NCBI GenBank assembly: GCA_030065275.1
Contig: JASJCV010000014.1
Coordinates: 1-35,420 of the forward strand
DNA from: Desulfobacterales bacterium
GTDB lineage: Bacteria > Desulfobacterota > Desulfobacteria > Desulfobacterales > UBA5852
Direction of reading: 5' to 3'
DNA: 35,420 nt
The first letter of the stretch is position 1, and the number at the start of each line of letters is the position of its first letter. Under the pieces are notes generated by a model. The model did no database searches. It was not told the origin of the DNA and saw nothing but the letters and a program-made list of their open reading frames with translations. This document shows positions 26,383 to 33,739 of the stretch, piece after piece. Position numbers and translations under genes: made by a program.

Positions 26383-27408
26383 ATGCAATTATATCTCGAT
26401 TCCGCGGATTTTCAGGAGATCGAACAAGCCTTCCAACTGGGCTTCGTTCAGGGGCTCACCACCACGCCGACCTTCATGCACCGGCACGGCATATCCGATA
26501 TCGACGGCGCCATCGTCAAGCTTTCCGGCATGGTGCCCGAACTGCATGTGGAGGCGCTGGGCGAATCCTGCGAGGAAATCGTGGCCGAGGCCCGGAGGAT
26601 CGTTGCCCTGCCGCTGGTGCGCGAGCCCGTCTTCAAGGTACCGGTTTCCCTCGAAGGTCTGCGGGCCTGTAAACAGCTGGTGGATGACGGCCATCGGGTC
26701 AATGTTCACCTGGTCTACACCCTGAACCAGGCCTATATGGCCATGGCGGCGGGGGCGTCCTATGTCTGTCCCCTGGCCGGACGACTCCAGGATCAGGGCC
26801 ACGATGCGCTGGCCCTCTTCGAACAGTGCGTCCAGGTGGTGGATCGATACGATTATCCCACGCGCATCATGTTCTCCTCGGTGCGCTACCCCGAACACGT
26901 GCGCCGGGCCGTGCAGTTGGGCGTGCATGTCTGCACCGTTCCCTGGAGTGTCATGCAGCGGCTGTGTGACAACACCCTCACCACCGAAGGCACCCATCAG
27001 TTCTGGGAGCATACGCGCCTGATGACGGTCAAGGTCAAGGACGTGATCCGCCCCCACAACCCGGTCTGCCGCCTGGAGGACACCGTCAACCAGGCCCTGG
27101 TCAAAATGACGGCCTCACGCATCGGCGCGGTGTCACTGGTGGACGCACAGGGCGGGTTGGCCGGCGTCTTCACGGATGGTGACATTCGCCGCAAGCTGCA
27201 GGCCTATGGTCCCGCCGTGCTCGATCGCCGCATGGCGGATACCGATTTCACCGCCACGCCCGTCACCGTCAACGCCGATGCCCTGGTGTACGAGGCCGTG
27301 AACCTGTTCAACAGTCACCAGATCGACAATATCGTGGTGCTGGAAGACAATGTGCCCACGGGCATTCTGGACATCCAGGACCTGGTCCAGATGGGCTTGC
27401 TCGGTTGA
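26383..27408 (+). CDS. transaldolase/fructose-6-phosphate aldolase-like domain fused to a KdsD-type CBS pair
   Basis: A 341-residue two-part protein. Residues 1-213 follow the fructose-6-phosphate aldolase (FSA/TalC) barrel almost column for column: MQLYLDSAD with Asp6, GLTTTPTF, the Schiff-base lysine at Lys85 in VFKVPVSLEGL, VCPLAGRLQDQG with Arg134, and Ser166. Residues ~217-341 are two CBS motifs (KDVIRPHNPVCRLEDTVNQA; GVFTDGDIRRKL; NSHQIDNIVVLEDN; GILDIQDLVQMGLLG) that look like the C-terminal half of arabinose-5-phosphate isomerase KdsD. The SIS domain that makes KdsD an isomerase is absent. ATG 26383 is chosen because GAAAGGG precedes it and it aligns with the FSA N-terminus; the frame extends to ATG 26320 inside kdsA. 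Residues aligned with FSA Asn28, Thr109, Ala129 and Tyr131 are Thr, His, Cys and Leu, so the substrate probably differs. Function is inferred. Confidence 0.85.
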   Translation: MQLYLDSADFQEIEQAFQLGFVQGLTTTPTFMHRHGISDIDGAIVKLSGMVPELHVEALGESCEEIVAEARRIVALPLVREPVFKVPVSLEGLRACKQLVDDGHRVNVHLVYTLNQAYMAMAAGASYVCPLAGRLQDQGHDALALFEQCVQVVDRYDYPTRIMFSSVRYPEHVRRAVQLGVHVCTVPWSVMQRLCDNTLTTEGTHQFWEHTRLMTVKVKDVIRPHNPVCRLEDTVNQALVKMTASRIGAVSLVDAQGGLAGVFTDGDIRRKLQAYGPAVLDRRMADTDFTATPVTVNADALVYEAVNLFNSHQIDNIVVLEDNVPTGILDIQDLVQMGLLG

Positions 27409-27426
27409 CATGCGGGGCCGCAACGG

Positions 27427-28383
27427 TTGACGACACCCGCCCCATCCCGGCGTGCTGACCGCGCGGCGGCCGCGATCGCCCGATGGATTGGGGCGGTCGA
27501 ACCGGCCCGGCTTCGGCGGATCGGCCGTTTCATCGGCCGGCTGGCCTACCTTCTCGACCTTCGCCACCGCCGTATCGTTTCCCGGAATCTGGCCTTTGTT
27601 TTTCCCGACAGCGACCGCGATGTCAACGCGCGCCTGGCGCTTCGCAGTTTCGAACACTTCGGCATGCTGGTGCTGGAAAACATTCAGGCCCTGGTGCTGC
27701 CGCGGGAGGCCTTTGGCCGGCGGATCCGCATCGAGGGGCTTCCGATCCTGGAAGCAGCGCTGGAACAAACCCGGGGTTGCCTGCTTTATTCGGGGCATCT
27801 GGGCAACTGGGAATTGGGACTGCTGGCCGGTGCGGCCATTTTCAACCGTACGGCCCTGACCGTGGCCAAACCCGTCAAATTTAAGCCGGTCCACCGCCTG
27901 CTGACGGCATTAAGATCCCGTTTCGGTAATCGGGTGGTGTTCAAAAAAGGTGCGCTGCAGTTGATGACCCGCGCCTTGCGGGAGGGGCAAACCCTTATCA
28001 TGCTGATCGATCAGGGGGTGCGGCGGCCCGAGTCCGTTGAAATTCGGTTTTTCGGCAAACGCACGCTGGCCTCACCGGCCGCAGCCTACCTGGCCTATCG
28101 ATGCCGGGTGCCGGTGGTGCCGATTTTTTGTGTGCGTGCGAGCGACGGCGATTACCGTCTCCACATTCTTCCGCCGGTCGAGCGCCCGCGGACAGGAGCG
28201 CTCAAAACCGATATCCAGGCGTTCACCCAAATGTTGATGGACACGGTCGAATCCGCCATAAGGCGCCACCCGGAGCAGTGGTTCTGGTTTCACAAGCGCT
28301 GGAAAAGGACCTATCCCGAGCTTTACCCGGAGTATCAGATCCTGCGTCGGCGCCGACGGCGCCGAAAGGGACGGCAGCCCTGA
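27427..28383 (+). CDS. lpxL: LpxL/HtrB-type lysophospholipid acyltransferase
   Basis: Late lipid A acyltransferase that adds a secondary acyl chain to Kdo-lipid A. The 318 residues include an N-terminal helix region, the family HX4E motif in YSGHLGNWELGLLAGA, KFKPVHRLLTALRSRFGNRVV, LIMLIDQGVRRPESVEIRFFGK, PVVPIFCVR and WFWFHKRWK. TTG 27427 is the only reasonable start; no in-frame ATG exists before the conserved helices, and the nearby ATG at 27410 stops after six codons. It lies 18 bases after the aldolase-CBS gene, in the Kdo-dependent lipid A block. LpxL versus LpxM/LpxP type cannot be separated by eye. Confidence 0.88.
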   Translation: MTTPAPSRRADRAAAAIARWIGAVEPARLRRIGRFIGRLAYLLDLRHRRIVSRNLAFVFPDSDRDVNARLALRSFEHFGMLVLENIQALVLPREAFGRRIRIEGLPILEAALEQTRGCLLYSGHLGNWELGLLAGAAIFNRTALTVAKPVKFKPVHRLLTALRSRFGNRVVFKKGALQLMTRALREGQTLIMLIDQGVRRPESVEIRFFGKRTLASPAAAYLAYRCRVPVVPIFCVRASDGDYRLHILPPVERPRTGALKTDIQAFTQMLMDTVESAIRRHPEQWFWFHKRWKRTYPELYPEYQILRRRRRRRKGRQP

Positions 28384-28438
28384 CCGGCGTCACTTACCGG
28401 CCGCGCCGACAACCGTGGAAACCGTCACGAGGTAGTCG

Positions 28439-29233
28439 ATGAAACCATCGCCGATTGGCCGGGAGGATTTTGTCGCGGACCGCTGGCGCCAACGCTTCGA
28501 GGCGTGTGAATTGACGGATTTCGAGCGTCTGTGGGCATTGGACCTGCCGGCCCTGGATGACGTCAACACGTCGCGGGGAGGGATCAGCACGGTGTCGCTG
28601 CTGGCATTGGGACCTCCCGGGAGCGAATATCCCCGGCTGATCGTCAAACGACAGCGAAACCATCTCAGCCGCACGTGGCGACATCCCCTTAAGGGCATTC
28701 CAACCCTTGAAAAGGAATATACCAATCTCCGGCGCTTTGGTCGCTGCGGTCTGCCGACGGCGGCCCCCGTGCTGTTTGCCCGCCGACGGGACGATTGCGG
28801 CATACGCGCCATTCTCGTCACCGAATATCTCGAAGCGTATCATGCGTTCGACACCCTCCTGGAAGAATGGGCCGGGGGGGCGCCCCCTGATGGCGGCGAC
28901 CGGGAGGCGATTCTGCACGCGGTGGCCGATTTGCTTGCACGCATGCATCGGGCCGGCTGGCGGCACAATTGCCTCTATCCCAAACACGTCTTTGTAAGCC
29001 GCCGGCAGCCTCGGCCGGACGCCCGTTTGATCGACCTCGAAAAAGCCCGCCGCATACTGGGTCCCAAGCACCGGATGAACCGGGATCTGGCCGCCTTTTT
29101 CCGGCGCTCCCCGCACTGGTCCGCCTCGGATCAGGCCTGCCTGCTGGTTCACTACCACGGGGGCGGGCGGATGACACCGGACATCGCCCGCACCTGGCGC
29201 CGAATTCAACGCCGCATGGCCCGTAAAGGATGA
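28439..29233 (+). CDS. InaA-like member of the LPS kinase (Kdo/WaaP) family
   Basis: A 264-residue kinase-fold protein. The ATP-binding lysine candidate is in LIVKRQRNHLSRTWRHPLKGIPTLEKEY, a pattern typical of InaA proteins (the Glu-bearing helix is in LEKEYTNLRRFG). The loop GWRHNCLYPKHVFV occupies the catalytic-loop position and LIDLEKARR the metal site. Compared with active WaaP/KdkA loops (HxD....N), the Asp is Asn and the later Asn is His, although IDLEKAR keeps the metal Asp. This may be a normal variant of the InaA branch or a sign of lost or altered activity. GAGGT lies about five bases before ATG 28439. It stands 55 bases after lpxL and 70 bases before the convergent tandem kinase gene. 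Confidence 0.85.
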   Translation: MKPSPIGREDFVADRWRQRFEACELTDFERLWALDLPALDDVNTSRGGISTVSLLALGPPGSEYPRLIVKRQRNHLSRTWRHPLKGIPTLEKEYTNLRRFGRCGLPTAAPVLFARRRDDCGIRAILVTEYLEAYHAFDTLLEEWAGGAPPDGGDREAILHAVADLLARMHRAGWRHNCLYPKHVFVSRRQPRPDARLIDLEKARRILGPKHRMNRDLAAFFRRSPHWSASDQACLLVHYHGGGRMTPDIARTWRRIQRRMARKG

Positions 29234-29303
29234 CGGCTTGCGGGTTCGCCTTCGGCCGGCCAGACCACAAGGGCGCGTTCCTTAGACGTGACTTGGTCGG
29301 AAA

Positions 29304-30848
29304 TCAGGCGGCCCCGTTGCTTGCACGGGCTGCGGCACGCTTGACAGCGCCCCGCGAATTCGCAAAGGCGCTCCGGAGCGCGTCATGCACCCGGCTGCCC
29401 TCCGGCCAGTTGTCCAACAGGCGTTGGCAGTCTTTGCGGAAGTGGCGTTTGAAGCCCTGCGGCGAGCGGACGATCTGTAGACCGTCCAGATCCATCAGAA
29501 AAAGCCGGCCTGCGTCGACGACGAGATTGGTGGCCTTCATGTCGCCGTGGCGGATCTGTGCGGCATGGAGGCGGTCGATCAGCCCGGTCAGAGCGGGGAG
29601 TGCGTGCATGTGCCGATCGATGGTTTGACCGTCTCGCGGCCAGTGTACGGACAGATTGACGCCCGCCTGATGGTCGCAGATCAGGAAGGCCCGCGCGCGG
29701 AAGGGCCCCCAGCGCTCTTCGATCAGCGCCCGCGGCGGTGGGGTGTCGATCCCGATCAGCTGGAGCATGTGGGCGTTGCGCCACGCCGTGCGGCCGCGGC
29801 TGGAACGCAGGCAGCGGCGCAGGAGATGCCACCGGTTTTTCAAGTTGTAGCGTTTGATCACCAGGGTCCGGCCATGATGACGAACACGGACGACGGTCGC
29901 ACTGTTGCCTTCCTTGAGGGGATGCCCCGCGTCCATCGTCCGGTCGGGATCATCCAGCAGCGGCTGAATGGCATCCGTATGCCACTGGCGGTCGTAGGCC
30001 GCGTAGCGCCGCCAGCTGCGGCGAACAGCGATATCCGTGCAATTGCGGGTGACTTTGGCCGCCCGCCGTCGCATGCGCTTGTGGCGGCAGCGTCGCATCA
30101 GGTGTTTCAGTTGCCGGAGGCGAGCCGGATGGTCCCCCAATCCGCGCTGCTGTTCATAGGCCTCTAAGGCCTCGGGCGCCCAGCGCTCGGCGTCCGGGTC
30201 GAACTGGACCAGGAAATGGGCCAGGTTGGCCAGGCGGCGGCGCCGGCGCAAGAACGCCGGCGGCGGCAACGCCCGCACGGCATCGCCGTCGATCATCAAA
30301 ACCTGGTTGGGGGCGACCAGAAAATTGCCGGGATGGACGTCCCGCTGGACATAGCCGCAGCGATGCAGGCGGGCGATCAGACGGGCGCATGTTCCTATCA
30401 TGATTCGGCGCGCCGGGTCTTCCGCGTCCGGCCAGCAATCCGCCAGGCTGCGGGCCCCCGCGACGGCGGAGGTCAACACCAGGGGGGTCTTTTCATCCTC
30501 CAGGGTGGTCGGGCGCAACAGGGCCGGGGTGGGAATGCCGGCCTGCTGCAGCGCGGCAATGCCCGCACGCTCACGCCGGAAGTGGCGCCGGGCATGCCGG
30601 GGCGCCAGGAACAGCTTGACAATGACGTCGTCGCCTTTGGCCCGGGAAGCGCGGCAGACCAGGCGTTTTCCGGGCAGATGCCGCAATACGGCCCGGCAGG
30701 TGATGATCTCGCCCGAATCGCCGGCGGACAGGCGCAGGCGAAACGGCGCCCGCAGATGCCGCTGGGCCCGGCGCAAGCGATCAGGTCGGATGACTTCCGG
30801 CGATGGAACGCGCGGGCGGTTCCCCGGATTTGCCTGGGATGCGGTCAT
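29304..30848 (-). CDS. LPS kinase-like protein with two kinase domains in tandem
   Basis: About 514 residues containing two complete-looking kinase cores in one chain. First core (~45-240): VIVKLFLAPRHARRHFRRERAG, catalytic loop YVQRDVHPGNFLVA, metal site LMIDGDAVRAL. Second core (~310-490): GNSATVVRVRHHGRTLVIKRYN, catalytic loop IRHGDMKATNLVVD, metal site LFLMDLDGLQIV. Both keep the catalytic Asp and Asn. The intervening stretch is very basic and contains WRRYAAYDRQW. The family (Kdo/WaaP-like) and setting suggest phosphorylation of two core positions or an active/regulatory pair. ATG 30848 is preferred; GTG 30857 is an in-frame alternative, and neither has a clear ribosome-binding site. It is convergent with the InaA-like gene and divergent from the Trm112 gene. 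Confidence 0.85.
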   Translation of the reverse strand: MTASQANPGNRPRVPSPEVIRPDRLRRAQRHLRAPFRLRLSAGDSGEIITCRAVLRHLPGKRLVCRASRAKGDDVIVKLFLAPRHARRHFRRERAGIAALQQAGIPTPALLRPTTLEDEKTPLVLTSAVAGARSLADCWPDAEDPARRIMIGTCARLIARLHRCGYVQRDVHPGNFLVAPNQVLMIDGDAVRALPPPAFLRRRRRLANLAHFLVQFDPDAERWAPEALEAYEQQRGLGDHPARLRQLKHLMRRCRHKRMRRRAAKVTRNCTDIAVRRSWRRYAAYDRQWHTDAIQPLLDDPDRTMDAGHPLKEGNSATVVRVRHHGRTLVIKRYNLKNRWHLLRRCLRSSRGRTAWRNAHMLQLIGIDTPPPRALIEERWGPFRARAFLICDHQAGVNLSVHWPRDGQTIDRHMHALPALTGLIDRLHAAQIRHGDMKATNLVVDAGRLFLMDLDGLQIVRSPQGFKRHFRKDCQRLLDNWPEGSRVHDALRSAFANSRGAVKRAAARASNGAA

Positions 30849-30992
30849 GGCCGTCACTGATACTAGCTAATGGGCCGGAAAGCAATTGGACCGCGCCTCC
30901 GGCACGCGGAAGTTCCGATCGGGGCGTTGCCGTTTCAGGCGCCTGGGGATGCATCGATCACGGCGGCGCCCGTTGGCGCAAAACGGACCGAT

Positions 30993-31015
30993 GGCCTGTC
31001 TTGCTAAAGACGGCC
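30993..31015. repeat. 23-base imperfect inverted repeat in the divergent gap
   Basis: GGCC-T-GTCTT (30993-31002) pairs with AAGAC-GGCC (31007-31015) around a four-base loop, nine pairs with one bulged T. It lies in the 272-base gap between the tandem kinase (minus) and the Trm112-like gene (plus). No T-run follows; an operator or leader hairpin is possible. In the same gap a TATTAT -10-like hexamer occurs at 31078-31083 but lacks a matching -35. Confidence 0.3.
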
Positions 31016-31120
31016 AAGCCTGATAGGAAGGTCACCGCGGTGGCCGAGAACCTCGCAACGAAGAAGATCGATTGCGTTATTATTTCACGACGCCGGATGG
31101 CAGGAAGGCAGCGCCGGATC

Positions 31121-31294
31121 ATGGGTCTAAACAAGGAATTGCTGGACATTCTGGTTTGCCCGCAGTGCAAGGGGGATATCCACCTCAACGACGAGCAGAG
31201 CGGTTTGGTTTGCGAGGCTTGTCGCCTGGTCTACGCGATCAAGGACGACATACCGATCATGCTGATCGACGAGGCCTTGCCGCTGGATTCATGA
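31121..31294 (+). CDS. Trm112/YcaR-family zinc-ribbon protein
   Basis: A 57-residue protein beginning MGLNKELLDILVCPQCKGDI. Two cysteine pairs (CPQC and CEAC) form a zinc-ribbon, followed by the conserved YAIKDDIPIMLIDEA. In Proteobacteria such genes (ycaR) often stand between lpxK and kdsB; in eukaryotes and archaea Trm112 activates methyltransferases. Here it is separated from lpxK and its last bases overlap the DUF4416 start. No exact function is established for the bacterial form. ATG 31121 gives the family length; the frame is open upstream without similarity. Confidence 0.9.
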   Translation: MGLNKELLDILVCPQCKGDIHLNDEQSGLVCEACRLVYAIKDDIPIMLIDEALPLDS

Positions 31295-31848
31295 GCCAGC
31301 CCCGCCCGGCATCCCCGGCCAAACTCGTCATCGGGTTTCTGGTGGGTGAGAAATCGCTGGCCCGCGGCATCATGGACGCGCTGGGCGAAACGTTCGGTGC
31401 CTTGGATCTGGTCAGTCCATGGTTGAGATTTGAATACACCGACTATTACGCCCGGGAGATGGGGGCGCCGCTTTACCGACGCATGCTGGCCTATAAACAA
31501 CTCGTTCCCCAGGACGCGTTGCCGGACGTCAAGCATGCCACCAACCGGCTCGAAACCCGATATGCGCTCGACGGCCGGCGGCGCGTCAATATCGATCCGG
31601 GTGTGCTCCTGCGTGAACGCTTTGTCCTGGCCACGGGAAAAAACTTTGCCCACCGCATCTACCTGGGTCGAAGCATCTACGCGGACCTCACCCTGGTCTA
31701 TCGCCGGGGCGGTTTCCAGACGCTGCCGTGGACTTATCCCGATTACGCCGACGCCCGCCTGCAGGCTTTTCTCATGCGGGCCCGCCAAAAACTGGCGCAC
31801 GATTTAAAGGCGATTGCAGGCGGCCCATCGGAAGCCCCGCCGGACTAG
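31291..31848 (+). CDS. DUF4416 family protein of unknown function
   Basis: The 185-residue protein has the DUF4416 pattern: KLVIGFLVGEKSLARGIMDALGETFG, SPWLRFEYTDYYAREMGAPLYRRML, LPDVKHATNRLETRYA, RRVNIDPGVLLRERFVLATGKNFAHRIYLGRSIYADLTLVYRRGGFQTLPWTYPDY. The high density of conserved aromatic and charged residues suggests an enzyme or nucleotide/RNA binder, but no activity is known to me. ATG 31291 overlaps the Trm112 stop (ATGA), so the two are translated together; the frame is open further upstream but there it reads the Trm112 gene out of frame. Confidence 0.85.
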   Translation: MSQPRPASPAKLVIGFLVGEKSLARGIMDALGETFGALDLVSPWLRFEYTDYYAREMGAPLYRRMLAYKQLVPQDALPDVKHATNRLETRYALDGRRRVNIDPGVLLRERFVLATGKNFAHRIYLGRSIYADLTLVYRRGGFQTLPWTYPDYADARLQAFLMRARQKLAHDLKAIAGGPSEAPPD

Positions 31849-31867
31849 CGGCGGAAGGAAATATTCG

Positions 31868-32749
31868 ATGCTGCAAAGCATGACGGCTTTTGCCCGCTGT
31901 GAAAAGCACGATGCGAACTACGAAGTCGTTACCGAGATTCGCAGCTACAACAGCAAGAACCTCGACCTGCTCGTGCGCCTGCCCCATTTCGCTCAGGCCC
32001 TGGAGGAACGCATCAAATCCATGGCGAGCCGCCGCTTGCACCGCGGCCGTGTCGAAATCAGGGCGGATATCCGTGAAGTGGGCGAGGACGTCCGCCGGTT
32101 CGAGGTCGATCTGCCCAAAGCCCAGGCCTACCACCAGGCCCTGGAAAAACTGCGGTCCGCCTTCGAACTGGACGGTAAGGTCGGACTGGAGATGCTGGCG
32201 GCCGCCGGCGGCATCATCAAGCCGGCTGAGGATGAAAAGGACCTGGAGGCGCTTTGGGAGGTCGTGGCTGCCGGACTGGCCGAAGCCTTCGACGGGCTCA
32301 TCGACATGCGCGGCCGCGAGGGACGACACCTGGCGGACGACTTCGCCAAGCGGCTGCAGACCATCGAAGATATTATCGCGGCGGTGCATCGCGCCAGCCA
32401 GGGACTGCTGGAGGCCTATCAGCAGCGTCTCAAGGAGCGGATCGCGGCGCTCACCCGGGGCGTGGTGGAAATCGATCCGGCGCGGATCGCCCAGGAGGCT
32501 GCCCTCCTGGCCGACCGCAGCGACATCTCCGAAGAAATCGTTCGGGCCCGGAGTCACCTCGAGCAGTTCCGTCACATCCTGACCCATGAATCACCGGCCG
32601 GCCGCAAACTGAACTTCCTGGTCCAGGAATTCAATCGCGAATTCAACACCATGGGAGCCAAGACCGGCAAGGCCGAAGTCTCGCACCTGGTGGTTGAACT
32701 GAAGACGGAACTGGAAAAGATCCGGGAGCAGGTCCAGAATGTCGAATAA
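31868..32749 (+). CDS. yicC: YicC/YloC-family endoribonuclease
   Basis: Family of RNA endonucleases involved in small-RNA and mRNA turnover. The 293 residues start with the diagnostic [10 protein letters not shown] and the [13 protein letters not shown] segment, include [15 protein letters not shown], and end with the DUF1732 domain ([30 protein letters not shown], then [19 protein letters not shown]). ATG 31868 has GGAAGGA about ten bases upstream. It is followed by remA and gmk, an order (yicC-remA-gmk) also found in Firmicutes and deltaproteobacteria. Confidence 0.94.
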   Translation: MLQSMTAFARCEKHDANYEVVTEIRSYNSKNLDLLVRLPHFAQALEERIKSMASRRLHRGRVEIRADIREVGEDVRRFEVDLPKAQAYHQALEKLRSAFELDGKVGLEMLAAAGGIIKPAEDEKDLEALWEVVAAGLAEAFDGLIDMRGREGRHLADDFAKRLQTIEDIIAAVHRASQGLLEAYQQRLKERIAALTRGVVEIDPARIAQEAALLADRSDISEEIVRARSHLEQFRHILTHESPAGRKLNFLVQEFNREFNTMGAKTGKAEVSHLVVELKTELEKIREQVQNVE

Positions 32750-32822
32750 AGACACCACGCCGCCACCGAAAACCGTTCGCGGCCGGCGGCGGCCGGCCAC
32801 GCCTGAGGAGGTCAGCGCGCGC

Positions 32823-33077
32823 ATGGAGCCCCGACTACTGAATATCGGATTCGGCAGCACCGTGGTCGCCGATCGGGTGGTGGCGATCGTCTCGCCCAAC
32901 TCGGCGCCCATGAAACGTCTCAAGGACGAGGCCAAAAAGGAGCAGCGGCTGATCGACGCCACCCATGGCCGACGGACCCGCTCCATTATTATCGTGGACA
33001 GCAACCATATCATTCTTTCTGCGATTCAGGCGGAAACGATTTCACAACGTTTTCTGACGGTGAAAGAAAACGGATGA
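32823..33077 (+). CDS. remA: RemA (DUF370) family DNA-binding regulator
   Basis: RemA in Bacillus subtilis is an activator of biofilm-matrix and osmoprotection genes that forms oligomeric rings. The 84-residue core begins [25 protein letters not shown], followed by [43 protein letters not shown], an excellent family match. ATG 32823 has a strong GAGGAGG at 32805-32811 (spacing 11) and gives the usual family length. An earlier in-frame ATG at 32739, overlapping the yicC stop, would add 28 basic/proline-rich residues not found in RemA as I know it. The stop overlaps the gmk start (ATGA). Confidence 0.92.
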   Translation: MEPRLLNIGFGSTVVADRVVAIVSPNSAPMKRLKDEAKKEQRLIDATHGRRTRSIIIVDSNHIILSAIQAETISQRFLTVKENG

Positions 33078-33694
33078 GTCCCGAGCGGACTAAAAAAACG
33101 CTCGCGTCGGTTCCCCCCCGCCGTGAAGACACGCGGCCCTCCCGTGGGCGCCTCTTCATTCTCTCGGCCCCGTCCGGTGCGGGCAAGTCGACCCTCTGCG
33201 GCCTTTTGCGCGAGCGCCTGCCCGGCCTGCGCTACTCCGTGTCCTACACCACACGCGCGCCCCGGCCGGGGGAAATCGCTGGTGATGACTATTTTTTTAT
33301 CGATGAAGCCGCGTTCCGGGACGGTATCGCCAATGGCCGCTGGGCTGAATGGGCCCGGGTTCACGGCCACTACTACGGGACCGCTTCGGATTTTATCGAC
33401 CAAAGGTTGGCTCAGGGGCACGATCTGCTGCTGGATATCGACGTCCAGGGGGCCGCCCAGTTGGTGGCGCAATACCCCCAGGCGGTGACCATCTTCATCA
33501 TGCCGCCTTCCGTGGAGGTGCTCAGGCAGCGCCTGGCGAACCGGGAGACCGACAGCGCCGAAGTCATTGACCGGCGGCTGCGTAACGCCGCCGATGAGAT
33601 GGCGGCTCGCTCCCGCTACCGGCATATTGTCGTCAATGATCGACTCGAGCGGACGCTCGAAGATCTGCTGGCCATTCTGGCCCCCAACGATTGA
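33074..33694 (+). CDS. gmk: guanylate kinase
   Basis: Phosphorylates GMP to GDP. The 206-residue product carries the P-loop [12 protein letters not shown], the GMP-binding [14 protein letters not shown] and GDDYFFID segments, [20 protein letters not shown] and the lid region [17 protein letters not shown]. About 25 N-terminal residues precede the usual family start. It overlaps remA by four bases. The rpoZ gene that often follows gmk is absent; rlmB follows instead. Confidence 0.96.
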   Translation: MSPERTKKTLASVPPRREDTRPSRGRLFILSAPSGAGKSTLCGLLRERLPGLRYSVSYTTRAPRPGEIAGDDYFFIDEAAFRDGIANGRWAEWARVHGHYYGTASDFIDQRLAQGHDLLLDIDVQGAAQLVAQYPQAVTIFIMPPSVEVLRQRLANRETDSAEVIDRRLRNAADEMAARSRYRHIVVNDRLERTLEDLLAILAPND

Positions 33695-33739
33695 GGTGCC
33701 GAAAACGCTTCGGTCGCCCCACACCAGCGGGGAGAATTC

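Noticed and set aside
31078-31083. TATTAT as -10 element for the Trm112 operon
   Set aside because: No TTGACA-like sequence at 16-18 bases upstream; noted only as a possibility.
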